A stretch of 64,000 nucleotides of DNA from JAATFS01 sp037145635 (GCA_037145635.1 JBBCXB010000005.1:186001-250000); one strand, 5' to 3'. Shown: positions 12,270 to 23,100, numbered from the stretch's first letter. The notes: generated by a model not told the origin, from the letters alone. Numbers and translations are program-made.

Positions 12270-14425
12270 ATGCGACATGCCGTGCGTTCCATCGTGAATC
12301 TTCCGCTGCGGGTCGGCGTGCTGCTGTTCGGCATCGCCGGCGCCCCCGCCGCCCCGGCGGCGACGCCCGGCGACGAACCCTGGCAGCTCGCCGCCGCCGC
12401 GAGCGCGCCCGGGACCTCGGTGCCAGCCGGGCTGGGCGAGGAATCGCTGCTGTTCTGGTCCCGGCTGGAGGGCCTGCGCGTGCCCGCCGAATCGGCGCAT
12501 CTGCTGGTGCAGGCGCCTTATGCGACGGTGAAAGCCGCTGTGAGCGCGTCATTGCGGGGCCAGGGCCCGTGGCAGGAACGCGAAGCGCGCGAACCCCTCT
12601 CGGAGCTGCCCGAGGACTGGGCTCCGGTGCTGCTGTCGCGGCGGGCCGACCTGCGCGCCGCGCTGGCGGCGCACGCGCCCGAGCTGGAGGCGGCCGTGGC
12701 CGCGGGCGCGCTCACCGCCGAAGAGGCCCGGCAGCGGCAGCAGCAGGCGCGCGGGCGCGTGGACGCGAGCCCGGCGCAGTGGCGGGCGCTGGCGGTGTTC
12801 GGGACGACAGGCTACGACAGCTACTTCGCCGGCCGCGAGGCACGCGCCGGTCGCGCCGTCACGCAGCTGCGGGTCTTCGTGTTCGATGTCTCCGCCGCCT
12901 TCGGACGGCCGGCCACGGCGCTGCGGGTCGAGCGCACCGACACCTTTCCCAATCCCGACGCTCGCTGGATCCGGCCGTTGCGCGACTTCAGCGTGATGGG
13001 CGGGGGTTCCACGCCCAGGCAGCTGACACGGCAGGTGGTGCCCGGCAGCGTGTTCGCCGCCGTCCGCGATGCCGCGCTCGCCGTGGCCCCGGGGGCGGTG
13101 CAGGTCGCCGCGTCGCCGCAGCGCTGGGCGCTGCCGGCGCCGCCACGGCCCGCGGTGCCGTCCATCACCTTCAAGGCGGTCGCCCCGGGCTGGCCTCGAC
13201 ATCCTTGCCCTGGAACGCGCTCGGCGGCGGGCTGGCCGTCATGCCGGCCAGCGTGCGCTACCCGCAGGACCTGCTGCCGCTGCCCGACGGCGACCTGCTG
13301 CTGAGCCTGGAGGCGATCGACCGCAACGGCCCGCGCGCGGAACTGTGGCGCGTGCACCCCACGGCGGCGGCCGGTCCCTGGCCCTCGGAACGCCTCTGGC
13401 AGGGCCGGAACGGGGCACGCCAGCTGATGGCCGAGGCCGACGGCGGCGCCGTCTGGTTCCGCGGCACGCCGGCCGAGGGCGAACCCGAACGGCTGTTCGT
13501 CTACCGGGCCGCCACGCGGCAGCTGCAGGGCTACACCGTCGATGGCGCGTCGACCGCGGCGGGCACGCGTTGGGAGCTCGACGCCGCGCAGCGGCCCACG
13601 GTGTTCGACCATGGCCCCGATCCGGTACCCCGGGCCGGGTTCGGCGATTCCCGGCTGGCCGTGGGCGCGCCGACGGGCGCGCCGCCGCCCGCTGGCGGTC
13701 CCTGGCCCTTCGCCACCGTGTTGCGGGCGCCGCGCCAGGCGCTGATGGAGCGGGCGGCCAAGGGCAACACGCTGCTGTGGCCGGTGCGCCTGCGCGATCC
13801 GCAGGCGCTGTGGATCGAGGATGGGCAGGGCCTGGCCGCGCTGGATCCGGCCAACGGCCGGGTGCAGCGCGCGTTCGCACTGCCGCAGCGCTTCGGCGCG
13901 GCGGACCCGAACGACGCCTCGGGCACGGCGCAGTGGGTGCCGACGCCGCTGGGCTCGCTGGAAGGGCGCTGGATCGCGACCGGGTTCGTGCTGATGCTGC
14001 CCGAGCCGCCGGACGCGGGCGCGCCGGTGTTTGCGCCCGGGGCGGGCGCCTCCGCGCGCCTGAGCCGTTTCGTCGGCATGCACGTAGTCGATAGCCGCGA
14101 CGGGCAGGTGCGTGTGTCGGCCCTGCTGGGCGAGGCCGACAGCCTGGGCGCTGCCGCGCGCTCGGCGCATGGCCGGCTGCTGGCGCTGGGCGCGGACGGG
14201 CCCTCGGCGGGCGCGCCGCAGGTGGCGCTGTGGCCGCTCGCCGGCGGCGGCGAGCCGCTGCGGCTGGAGGCCGGATCGCCGGGCGCGCTGACCGCGCTGG
14301 CGTTCTCCTGGGACGGGACGACGCTGTGGGCGCTGGGCGATCGCGGACTGCTGCGCTGGACGCTGCCGGCGGCGCTGCACGATGCCGCCGATGCGGGCGC
14401 CTATCCGGAGCACTCCCGGGACTGA
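12270..14425 (+). pseudogene. frameshifted secreted beta-propeller-like protein
   Basis: One gene split by a -1 shift. The first part (ATG 12270, MRHAVRSIVNL, a signal peptide ending near APAAPAA) runs in one frame to about 13187. The sequence then continues in a second frame to the TGA at 14425. Adding one G to the GGG run at 13187-13189 restores a continuous frame reading A-P-G-L-A-S-T-S-L-P-W. The restored protein would have about 718 residues. The N-terminal half has an Ala/Gln/Arg-rich helical stretch. The C-terminal half has repeating segments such as DLLPLPDGDLLLSLE, LWRVHP, HGRLLALGADG and LTALAFSWDGTTLWALGDRGLLRW, which look like WD40/PQQ-type blades. Function unknown. A sequencing error in the G-run cannot be excluded. 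Confidence 0.7.
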
Positions 14426-14536
14426 ACACAACGCCGGCCCTGGCGATGCTGTCGGCGTCCGGCGGGGCACCGTACACGGGCCGGCCAGGACGGTATGCGA
14501 CAATCGGCCACGACTTGTCGCTCCCGTGGATGGCCC

Positions 14537-15331
14537 ATGCTCCGTATCGCTTTCAGCGCGCTGTTGTGCGCGATCAGCCTCTCTGCCTGCGCGCAGCCCG
14601 CGTCTCCGGCCGCCGGCGCCGCGGCCAAGCCCGCCGCCGCGCCGGCCGGGGGCAGCGTCGACCAGCGCGTGCGTACCGCGCTGAACACGCTCGATCCGAA
14701 CTTCAAGCCGGACTACATCGGCGCCGCGCCGTTCCCGGGCTTCCGCGAGGTGGTGGTCGGCGGCCAGGTGCTGTACGTCAGCGACGATGGCCGCTATCTG
14801 ATGCAGGCGCAGCCATTCGACATCCAGAGCAAGCAGTTCGCCGCCAGCGAGGGCCTGCTGGCCTATCGCCGCAAGCAGCTGGCCACCGTGCCCAAGGCCG
14901 ACCGCATCGTGTTCGCGCCGGCCAACCCGAAGTACACGGTGAGCGTGTTCACCGACATCGAGTGCGGCTACTGCCGCAAGCTGCACAGCGAGATCGCCGA
15001 GCTCAACAAGCAGGGCATCGCGGTGGAGTACCTGGCGTTCCCGCGCATGGGCCTGGGCAGCCAGGACCACAAGGACATGATCTCGGTCTGGTGCGCCGCC
15101 GACCGCAAGCAGGCGCTGACCGCGGCCAAGTCCGGCAAGCCGGTGGCCGGCAAGGACTGCAAGAACCCGGTCACGATGGAATACGATCTGGGCCAGCGCC
15201 TGGGCGTGAACGGCACCCCGGCGATCTTCGCCCCGGACGGCACCCAGCTCGGCGGCTACCTGCCGCCGGCGCAGCTGCGCCAGGCGCTGGACAAGCACGC
15301 CGCGCCGACCACCGCCGGCGGCAGTCGCTGA
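14537..15331 (+). CDS. dsbC: DsbC-like thiol:disulfide interchange protein
   Basis: A 264-residue periplasmic disulfide isomerase. ATG 14537 is chosen because it gives a proper signal sequence (MLRIAFSALLCAISLSAC). The thioredoxin fold carries the active site CGYC (residues 143-146) and the cis-proline motif NGTPAI; an extra Cys pair (VWCAAD and KDCKNP) corresponds to the structural disulfide of DsbC/G. The N-terminal region (about 45-110) would be the dimerisation domain. Odd: the signal ends in LSAC, a good lipobox, so the protein may be membrane-tethered rather than soluble. Location near xerD matches the E. coli xerD-dsbC order. Likely helps fold exported, cysteine-containing proteins. 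Confidence 0.88.
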   Translation: MLRIAFSALLCAISLSACAQPASPAAGAAAKPAAAPAGGSVDQRVRTALNTLDPNFKPDYIGAAPFPGFREVVVGGQVLYVSDDGRYLMQAQPFDIQSKQFAASEGLLAYRRKQLATVPKADRIVFAPANPKYTVSVFTDIECGYCRKLHSEIAELNKQGIAVEYLAFPRMGLGSQDHKDMISVWCAADRKQALTAAKSGKPVAGKDCKNPVTMEYDLGQRLGVNGTPAIFAPDGTQLGGYLPPAQLRQALDKHAAPTTAGGSR

Positions 15332-15478
15332 GGTCGCGCAGCGCGGACCGGGCGCGCGGAATCGAGGGCATGGGCGGCCACGTGCCGCCTGCCCGGGACC
15401 GGCTCCCCGGTCGCGAATCCGCAATCCCGGCTCTCCCGCTACAATAGCCGGCCCGTTTCCAAACACGGTTCCCCGGAC

Positions 15479-18400
15479 ATGATCGTCCTCGAGGGCGCAC
15501 CCGCCCTTTCGCCGTTCCGTCGCGCTCGGCTCGAAACCCGCCTGCAGGCCCTGGTCCCCGCGCTGCGCCTGGTCGCCGCCCGGCACGTCTACTTCATCGA
15601 ACCCGAGAGCGGCCGCCAGCCGGAACTCGCCACGCTGCAGCGCATCCTGCAGGCCGAGGGCGCGCCGGAGGCGGCGAGCGACGCCGCCAGCGTGCGCTAC
15701 GTGGTGCCGCGGCTGGGCACGCGTTCGCCGTGGTCGAGCAAGGCCACCGAGCTGCTGCGCGGCGCCGGGCAGCCGGTGCACCGGGTCGAGCGCGGCACCC
15801 GCATCGCGCTGGAGGGCTGGCCGCAGGACGCGGCGACGCAGGCCGCGCTGGCGCGGCTGCTGCACGACCCGATGACGCAGTCGCTGCTGGCGTCCGCCGA
15901 CGCGGCGCAGGCGCTGTTCAACGTGCCCGAACCGGGCCACCTGGAGCGCATCGCGCTGGCGGAGCTGGAAGCGGCCAACGCGCGCCTGGGCCTGGCGCTG
16001 GCGCAGGACGAGACCGACTACCTGCGCGAGCGCTACGCCGAGCTGGGCCGCGATCCGTCGGACGTCGAGCTGATGATGTTCGCGCAGGCCAACTCCGAGC
16101 ACTGCCGGCACAAGATCTTCAACGCCAGCTGGCGCATCGACGGCAAGCCGCAGGAACGCTCGCTGTTCCGGATGATCAAGCACACCCACCAGCAGACGCC
16201 GCAGCACACGCTCAGCGCGTACAGCGACAACGCCGCGGTGGTGGAGGGGCCGGCGGCCGCACGCTACCGGCCCGACCCGGCCAGCGGCGAGTACCGCAGC
16301 GAGGCGGTGGCGCCCACCGCGTTCTGCATCAAGGTCGAGACCCACAACCATCCGACCGCGATCGCGCCGTTCCCCGGCGCGGCCACCGGCGCCGGCGGCG
16401 AGATCCGCGACGAGGGCGCGACCGGCCGCGGCGGCAAGCCCAAGGCCGGCCTGACCGGCTTCTCGGTCTCGCACCTGCGCATCCCGACCCTGCCGCAGCC
16501 GTGGGAGGCGCCGCGCGCGCTGAACCCGCGCATGGCGCCGGCGCTGGAGATCATGCTCGACGGCCCGCTGGGCGGCGCGGCGTTCAACAACGAGTTCGGC
16601 CGGCCCAACCTGCTCGGCTACTTCCGCAGCTTCGAGCTGGCCGAAGGCAGCGCACCGGACGGCAGCGTGCTGACCCGCGCCTACGACAAGCCGATCATGC
16701 TGGCCGGCGGCCTCGGCGCGATCGACCGCATCCAGGTCGAGAAGAAGACCCTGCAGCCGGGCGACGCGGTGATCGTGCTCGGCGGCCCGGCGATGCTGAT
16801 CGGCCTCGGCGGCGGCGCGGCCAGTTCGGTGGCCTCCGGCGACAGCGCCGAGGACCTGGACTTCGCCAGCGTGCAGCGCGACAACCCGGAGATGGAGCGG
16901 CGCTGCCAGGAGGTCATTGACCGCTGCGTGGCGCTGGGCGCCGACAACCCGATCCGCTGGTTCCACGACGTGGGCGCCGGCGGCCTGTCCAACGCCATCC
17001 CCGAGCTGCTGCACGACTCGGGCGTGGGCGGGGTGATCGACCTCGGCCGCGTGCCCAGCGACGACCCGTCGCTGTCGCCGCTGGAGCTGTGGTGCAACGA
17101 GTCGCAGGAGCGCTACGTGCTCGGCGTGGCGCAGGCGCGCCTGGCCGAGTTCGCCGCGATCTGCGCGCGCGAGCGCTGCCCGTTCGCCGCCGTCGGCGTG
17201 GCCACGGCCGAGGAGCGCCTGGTGGTGGGACATGGCGTCCTCGACGCCGGAATTGGGGAGTGGGGATCGGGGATTGGCAATGGCGCCTCTCCGGCCGCCG
17301 CCCCCGCTCCTGACGAATCCCCACTCCCCACTCCCCAATCCCGGCACCCGATCAACCTGCCGATGGACGTGCTGTTCGGCAAGGCGCCGAAGATGCACCG
17401 CGACACCGCGCATCCGCCGGCACCGCGCTGGCCGGTGCTGGACACCGCCACGCTGGACCTGCACGAGGCCGGCCTGCGCGTGCTGGCGCACCCGGCGGTG
17501 GCGGCCAAGAGCTTCCTGGTCACCATCGGCGACCGCAGCGTCGGCGGGCTGACCGCGCGCGAGCAGATGATCGGCCCGTGGCAGCTGCCGCTGGCCGACT
17601 GCGCGATCACGCTGGCCGGGTTCGACACCTACGGCGGCGAGGCGATGGCGATCGGCGAGCGCGCGCCGCTGGCGCTGCTCGACGCGGCGGCTTCGGCGCG
17701 CATGGCGGTCGGCGAGGCCATCACCAACCTGTGCGCGGCCCCGGTGCAGGCGCTCGAGACGGTGAAGCTGTCGGCCAACTGGATGGCCGCCGCCGGCCAC
17801 CCCGGCGAGGACGCGCTGCTGTACGACGCGGTCCGCGCCGTCGGCATGGCGCTGTGCCCCGCGCTCGGCCTGAGCATCCCGGTGGGCAAGGATTCGCTGT
17901 CGATGCAGGCTCAGTGGCACGAGGGCGCCAGCCACAGGAGCGTCTCGCCGGTCTCGCTGGTCATCAGCGCGTTCGCGCCGGTGGACGATGCGCGCGCGCA
18001 GCTGACGCCGCTGCTGGCACGCGAGGAGGACAGCGAGCTGTGGCTGATCGGCCTGGGCGGTGGCAAGCAGCGCCTGGGCGGCTCGGTGCTGGCGCAGGTG
18101 CATGCCGGCGACGAGGCGCTGCCGGCGTTCGGCGGCGAGGTCCCGGACCTGGACGATCCGGAACTGCTGCGCAACTTCTTCGGGCTGATGCGCGACGCGC
18201 GCGCGTCCGGGCTGGTGCTGGCGTATCACGACCGCAGCGACGGCGGTGCGTTCGCCGCGCTGTGCGAGATGGCGTTCGCCTCGCACACCGGCCTGGACAT
18301 CGTGCTCGACGCCTGGGGCGACGACGCCTACCGCAGCCTGTTCAACGAGGAACTGGGCGCGGTGGTGCAGATCGCCGCCGAGGACCGCGCCGCGTTCGCC

Positions 18401-19456
18401 GACCTGGTCGAGCGCCACGCGCTGACCGAGTGCGCGCAGCGCATCGCGCGGCCCACCTCCGGGGCGCGCATCCGCGTCAGCGCCCAGGGCCAGACCCTGG
18501 TGGAGTGGCGCTGGGAAGCGCTGTTCGATGCCTGGTGGTCGGTCAGCCACGCGCTGCAGAAGCTGCGCGACCATCCCGACAGCGCCGACGAGGAGCGGGC
18601 GATCGCGCGCGACTTCGCCGCGCCGGGGCTGAAGCCGAAGCTGGGCTTCGACCCGGCCGAGGACATCGCCGCGCCGTTCATCGCCACCGGCGCACGGCCG
18701 CGCGTGGCGATCCTGCGCGAGCAGGGCGTCAACGGCCAGATCGAGATGGCCCACGCCTTCGAGCGGGCCGGCTTCAGCAGCCACGACGTGCACATGAGCG
18801 ACCTGATCGAGGGCCGGGTGGCGCTGGACCAGTTCGCCGGCCTGGCCGCGTGCGGCGGCTTCAGCTACGGCGACGTGCTCGGCGCCGGCCGCGGCTGGGC
18901 CACCTCGATCCTGGAGCGGGGCGCGCTGCGCGAGGCGTTCGCGCGCTTCTTCGCACGCGAGGACAGCTTCGCGCTGGGCGTGTGCAATGGCTGCCAGATG
19001 ATGAGCCAGCTCAAGGACATCATCCCCGGGGCCGAGCACTGGCCGCGGTTCCTGCGCAACCGCAGCGAGCAGTTCGAGGCGCGCACCGCGCTGCTGGAGG
19101 TGGTGGAGTCGCCGTCGATCTTCCTGCGCGGGATGGCCGGTTCGCGCATCCCCGTGGCGGTGGCCCACGGCGAGGGCCGCGCCGAGTTCGACAGCGCGGT
19201 CGACCAGGTCGCCGCGCGCGTGGCGCTGCGCTACGTCGACGGCGAGGGCCAGGTCGCCACCCGCTACCCGCTGAACCCGAACGGCTCGCCCGACGGCATC
19301 ACCGGCCTGACCAGCAGCGACGGTCGCGTCACCATCCTGATGCCGCATCCGGAACGCACCCCGCGCAGCGTCAACCTGAGCTGGCATCCGCCGGGCTGGG
19401 GCGAGGCGTCGCCGTGGCTGCGGATGTTCCGCAACGCCCGGGTGTGGTGCGGCTGA
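15479..19456 (+). CDS. purL: phosphoribosylformylglycinamidine synthase
   Basis: A 1325-residue single-chain PurL (the large proteobacterial form), fourth step of purine synthesis: FGAR + ATP + glutamine to FGAM. Order seen: N-terminal PurS-like domain, linker, two AIRS-type ATP-binding halves (NSEHCRHKIFNASW near residue 205; TFCIKVETHNHP-type block near 285; TFSVGKDSLSM-like IPVGKDSLSMQ near 805), then a C-terminal class I glutaminase domain with nucleophile Cys1169 in GVCNGCQMM and the PHPER motif near 1291. Odd: at about residues 590-622 a GGGGAGTGGGGATC-type inverted repeat is inserted in frame just before INLPMDVLFGK. TACAAT at 15440-15445 is a possible -10. Single-gene unit with a strong terminator. 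Confidence 0.96.
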   Translation: MIVLEGAPALSPFRRARLETRLQALVPALRLVAARHVYFIEPESGRQPELATLQRILQAEGAPEAASDAASVRYVVPRLGTRSPWSSKATELLRGAGQPVHRVERGTRIALEGWPQDAATQAALARLLHDPMTQSLLASADAAQALFNVPEPGHLERIALAELEAANARLGLALAQDETDYLRERYAELGRDPSDVELMMFAQANSEHCRHKIFNASWRIDGKPQERSLFRMIKHTHQQTPQHTLSAYSDNAAVVEGPAAARYRPDPASGEYRSEAVAPTAFCIKVETHNHPTAIAPFPGAATGAGGEIRDEGATGRGGKPKAGLTGFSVSHLRIPTLPQPWEAPRALNPRMAPALEIMLDGPLGGAAFNNEFGRPNLLGYFRSFELAEGSAPDGSVLTRAYDKPIMLAGGLGAIDRIQVEKKTLQPGDAVIVLGGPAMLIGLGGGAASSVASGDSAEDLDFASVQRDNPEMERRCQEVIDRCVALGADNPIRWFHDVGAGGLSNAIPELLHDSGVGGVIDLGRVPSDDPSLSPLELWCNESQERYVLGVAQARLAEFAAICARERCPFAAVGVATAEERLVVGHGVLDAGIGEWGSGIGNGASPAAAPAPDESPLPTPQSRHPINLPMDVLFGKAPKMHRDTAHPPAPRWPVLDTATLDLHEAGLRVLAHPAVAAKSFLVTIGDRSVGGLTAREQMIGPWQLPLADCAITLAGFDTYGGEAMAIGERAPLALLDAAASARMAVGEAITNLCAAPVQALETVKLSANWMAAAGHPGEDALLYDAVRAVGMALCPALGLSIPVGKDSLSMQAQWHEGASHRSVSPVSLVISAFAPVDDARAQLTPLLAREEDSELWLIGLGGGKQRLGGSVLAQVHAGDEALPAFGGEVPDLDDPELLRNFFGLMRDARASGLVLAYHDRSDGGAFAALCEMAFASHTGLDIVLDAWGDDAYRSLFNEELGAVVQIAAEDRAAFADLVERHALTECAQRIARPTSGARIRVSAQGQTLVEWRWEALFDAWWSVSHALQKLRDHPDSADEERAIARDFAAPGLKPKLGFDPAEDIAAPFIATGARPRVAILREQGVNGQIEMAHAFERAGFSSHDVHMSDLIEGRVALDQFAGLAACGGFSYGDVLGAGRGWATSILERGALREAFARFFAREDSFALGVCNGCQMMSQLKDIIPGAEHWPRFLRNRSEQFEARTALLEVVESPSIFLRGMAGSRIPVAVAHGEGRAEFDSAVDQVAARVALRYVDGEGQVATRYPLNPNGSPDGITGLTSSDGRVTILMPHPERTPRSVNLSWHPPGWGEASPWLRMFRNARVWCG
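17245..17344. repeat. inverted GGGGAGTGGGGATC repeat inside purL
   Basis: Left arm GGAATTGGGGAGTGGGGAT (from about 17247), right arm CCACTCCCCAATCCCGG (to about 17344), with a GC-rich centre encoding A/P-rich residues. The whole element stays in the purL frame and reads as a G-I-G-E-W-G-S-G-I-G-N peptide on the left and E-S-P-L-P-T-P-Q-S-R on the right. Confidence 0.9.
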
Positions 19457-19487
19457 GTCGCGCCGCGCCACCGCGATAGGCCCCAGG

Positions 19488-19518
19488 GCCCGCCGGCTTC
19501 GCACCGGCGGGCTTTTTT
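19488..19518 (+). terminator. rho-independent terminator of purL
   Basis: A 9-bp perfect stem GCCCGCCGG / CCGGCGGGC, 7-base loop, followed by six T residues (19513-19518). It lies 31 bases after the purL stop. Textbook intrinsic terminator. Confidence 0.93.
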
Positions 19519-20109
19519 GTGGGCGCGCCGCGCCGTTCAGGGCCGGCGGGTGCCGCGGCCTCGCCCGAGCCTGCGCCGCGCGCCGCTGCACGCACCCTGC
19601 CGGCCTGCGTCGCGTACCGCGGCGTCGCCCGGTCCGCGGGCGCCGGCGCCATCGCCGGCTTCGGCTTCGGTTCCGGCCGGAGCGGGGGCGGGCGATGGCG
19701 GGGCGGGAGCGCCGCACTTCCGCGCAGTCCGCGTATCCAGGTTCCAAGGGCGGCACCGCCGCCGGCGCCGTGGCGGGGCGTGTCATCCGGTGGCACGCGC
19801 CGGCATAGGCCCATGATTCCATTGCGATTAGCGAATAATTAACTTATTCAGCCATAAGCACGACGCAAGTCACGCTTCGCCGGCCAATTCGTCAAAAACT
19901 TGACGCAATATTTGGCTGCTGTTAACACTTCGTCACCGTTCCGCGGTTCGGTGGCGTTCATTTTTTGACGATCCTGCAACAGGCATCGGCCTGTGCGACG
20001 CCTGATTCCGGCCCGCGGCACACGACAGTCCCGACTCCGCACGGCGTGGAACCGCCTGCGTACGGGACGCGTTTCGCCAAAACCAGTCCATCTCAGGAGC
20101 AGCACGTCG
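19519..20109. other. intergenic region before the adhesin gene
   Basis: A 591-base gap. The first about 290 bases are very GC-rich with no convincing gene; the short open frames there lack a recognisable domain or ribosome-binding site. From about 19810 to 19970 the sequence turns markedly AT-rich, unlike everything around it. This part holds the probable adhesin promoter. The stretch from 19970 to the start at 20110 would be a leader of well over 100 bases. Confidence 0.6.
19890..19928 (+). promoter_or_regulatory. probable adhesin promoter and operator-like palindrome
   Basis: CGTCAA-AAAC-TTGACG (19890-19905) is a perfect 6-bp inverted repeat whose right half doubles as a -35-like TTGACG. 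Seventeen bases later comes TAACAC, a weak -10-like hexamer (19923-19928). The region is the AT-rich part of the gap. A palindrome overlapping the -35 suggests a regulator site; no regulator can be named. Confidence 0.4.
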
Positions 20110-23100
20110 ATGAATCGGATTTATCGCAAGGTCTGGAACAAATCGTTGGGCCTTTGGACCGTGGCCTCGGAACTGGCCACCGCGGCAGGCCCCGGCGCCG
20201 TCGGCGCCGCCGCCCTCACCGATCGTCGCGTACCCCTCGGACTGTCCGCCGCCATCGCCCTGGCGATCGCCGGCGCCGGGATGTGCGGCGCCGCGATCGC
20301 ACAGACCGTGCCCGCGTCCAGCGCGGCTCCCACCGCCACGGCGGCCGCGGACGCCGGCACCGCGGCCGAGGACACCGGCAAGTACTTCCAGGCCAACGGC
20401 GGCAGCGACAGCGACCTGGGCGCCTACGCCGACGGCGACAACGCGCTGGCGGCCGGCGAGGCGGCCAACGCCTACGGCCAGGCCGCCACCGCGATCGGCA
20501 ACGGCGCCAACGCGCAGGCCGACCACGCCACCGCGGTCGGCAGCAACGCGCTGGCCAGTGGCCAGAACAGCGCCGCCTTCGGCGACAACGCCCAGGCCAG
20601 CGGCGCGGCGAGCGTGGCGGTCGGCGGCGTGGCGGTGGACGAGAACGGCGAGGCCCTGCTCACCGTCGGCGGCGTCCCGGTCGATACCGGCGCCACCAGC
20701 GCCGGCGTCGGCGCCACCGCGGTCGGCGCCAGCGCCGAGGCGTCCGGCTTCGCCGCGTCGGCGTATGGCGTGGGCGCGGCGGCCGCGGGTGCGCAGGCGG
20801 CCGCGTTCGGCGCGGTGTCCAGCGCCGCCGGCGACTACGCGACCGCGGTCGGCACCCAGAGCACGGCTAGCGGCACCAGCAGCGTGGCGCTGGGCGGACC
20901 GGCCGACCTGATCCCGGGGCTGGGCCTGTTCGTGCCGACCCAGGCCAGCGGCGAAGCGTCCGCGGCGCTGGGCGCCGGCGCGATCGCCTCGGGCAACTAC
21001 AGCACCGCCACCGGCACGCTGACCGAGGCCGCCGGGCTGGAAGCCACCGCGCTGGGCTACTTCGCCTATGCGCCGGGGGCCGGCGCCAGCGCGCTCGGGG
21101 CCGAATCCTGGGCCAGCGGCGACTACAGCACCGCGCTGGGCTTCTACAGCACCGCGCTGGGCGACAACAGCGTGGCGCTGGGCGCCAACGCGGTGGCCAC
21201 GCGCGCCAACACGGTCTCGGTCGGCGATGCCGGCAGCGAGCGCCAGATCACCAACGTCGCCGCCGGCACCGAGGGCACCGATGCGGTGAACCTGGACCAG
21301 CTCGATGCGGTGTCCGCGGTCGCCGGCACCACCGCGCGGCTGGTGGCCGGCAGCGGCGACGGCACCGCCGTGGTCGAGGGCGAGGAGGGCGTGGCCGTGG
21401 GCTCCAACGCCACCGCCGCCGGCGACTACGCCAGTGCCTTCGGCAGCAGCAGCTACGCCGCCAGCACCGGCGCCGTGGCGCTGGGCAGCGGCGCCAGCGC
21501 GACCGGCGACTACGCCAACGCCACCGGCTTCAACAGCGTGGCCACCGGCTACGGCAGCGTGGCCGACGGTGCCTTCGCCCAGGCCAGCGGCGACTACGCG
21601 CTGGCCGTGGGAGGCGAGGCCGATGCCTCCGGCGCGCAGAGCACGGCACTGGGTGCGGCCGCGGTCGCCTCCGGCGACGGCGCGCTGGCCAGCGGCGCCC
21701 TGAGCGAGGCCAGCGGCACCGAATCGCTGGCGTCGGGCTACTTCAGCACCGCCAGCGGCGAAGGGGCGACCGCGGTCGGCGCCGAGAGCGTGGCCAACGG
21801 CACCAGCAGCGCGGCCTTCGGCTTCGCGGCCGAAGCCAACGCGAACTACGCCACCGCCTTCGGCGGCTACGCCAGCGCCAGCGGCTTCAACAGCACCGCG
21901 CTGGGCAACTTCAGCATCGCGTCCGGCTCCAGCAGCCTGGCGGTGGGTGGCGACGCCGCCGCCACCGGCGACTACAGCACCGCCACCGGCCAGGGCAGCA
22001 TCGCCTCCGGCTACAACAGCGTGGCGGTGGGCGGGGCGCTGTTCGGCCTGCTCGGCACCGAGGCCTCGGGCGAGTACTCCACCGCGCTCGGCGGCGGCGC
22101 CTGGGCGCCGGGCAGCAACAGCACCGCGCTCGGCAACGCGGCCGAGGCCAGCGGCGCCAACGCGGTCGCCCTGGGCGCCGACTCGATCGCCGACCGCGAC
22201 AACGCGGTCTCGGTGGGCGGCAACGGCAACCAGCGGCAGATCACCCATGTCGCCGCCGGCAGCGAGGCCACCGATGCGGTGAACCTGGCGCAGCTGCAGG
22301 CGGTGGCCGAGGTCGCCGAGGGCACCAATAAGTACTTCCAGGCCAGCGGCAGCGACGACAGCGATGCCGGTGCCGCGGTCGAGGGCGACAACGCGCTGGC
22401 GGCCGGCGAAGCGTCCTTCGCCGGCGCCGACGGCGCCACCGCGCTGGGCGGCGGCGCGCAGGCGATCGCGGTCAACGCCACCGCGGTCGGCTTCAACGCG
22501 CTCGCCGCCGGCGAAGATGCCGTGGCGCTGGGCGACAACGCGCAGGCGCTGGGCCAGAACAGCAGTGCGGTGGGCGCCAATGCGCTGGCGGCCGACGTCG
22601 GCGCCACCGCCACCGGCGCCGGCGCGCAGGCCAGTGCCACTTACAGCACCGCCACCGGCAGCGAGGCGGTGGCCTCGGATAACCAGGCCACGGCCAACGG
22701 TTTCCGCAGCGCGGCCTCGGCCGTCGGCGCGACCGCGCTGGGCGGCTACAGCGAGTCCAGCGGCCGGCTGTCCTCGGCGCTCGGCTACGGCGCGGTGGCG
22801 TCGAGCGACTACGCCACTGCGGTCGGCGCAGCCTCGCTGGCCTCCGGCGCCAGCGCGGTGGCGGTGGGCGAGTACAGCGAGGCCACCGGCAACGAGAGTG
22901 TGGCGGTCGGCGGGTCGAGCTTCTCCGGCCTCGTGCCGGCCCGCGCCTCCGGCACCGGTGCGGCGGCGTTCGGTGCCGGCTCCTGGGCCACCGAGGCCTA
23001 CACCACGGCGGTCGGCTGGAACGCCTGGGCCGACGGCGCGAACGCCACGGCGCTGGGCCAGTCCGCGTTCGCGCGGGCCGCCAACACCCTGGCGCTGGGC

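Noticed and set aside
12821..19822. A 7-kb open frame on the minus strand opposite dsbC and purL
   Set aside because: Runs antisense across well-supported genes (purL motifs intact on the other strand). Long antisense frames are expected where third positions are almost always G or C. The product is low-complexity and has no domain.
19517..19842. Small open frames (about 100 codons) after the purL terminator
   Set aside because: Composition is Arg/Pro/Ala/Gly noise typical of GC-rich non-coding DNA, with no start context or family.
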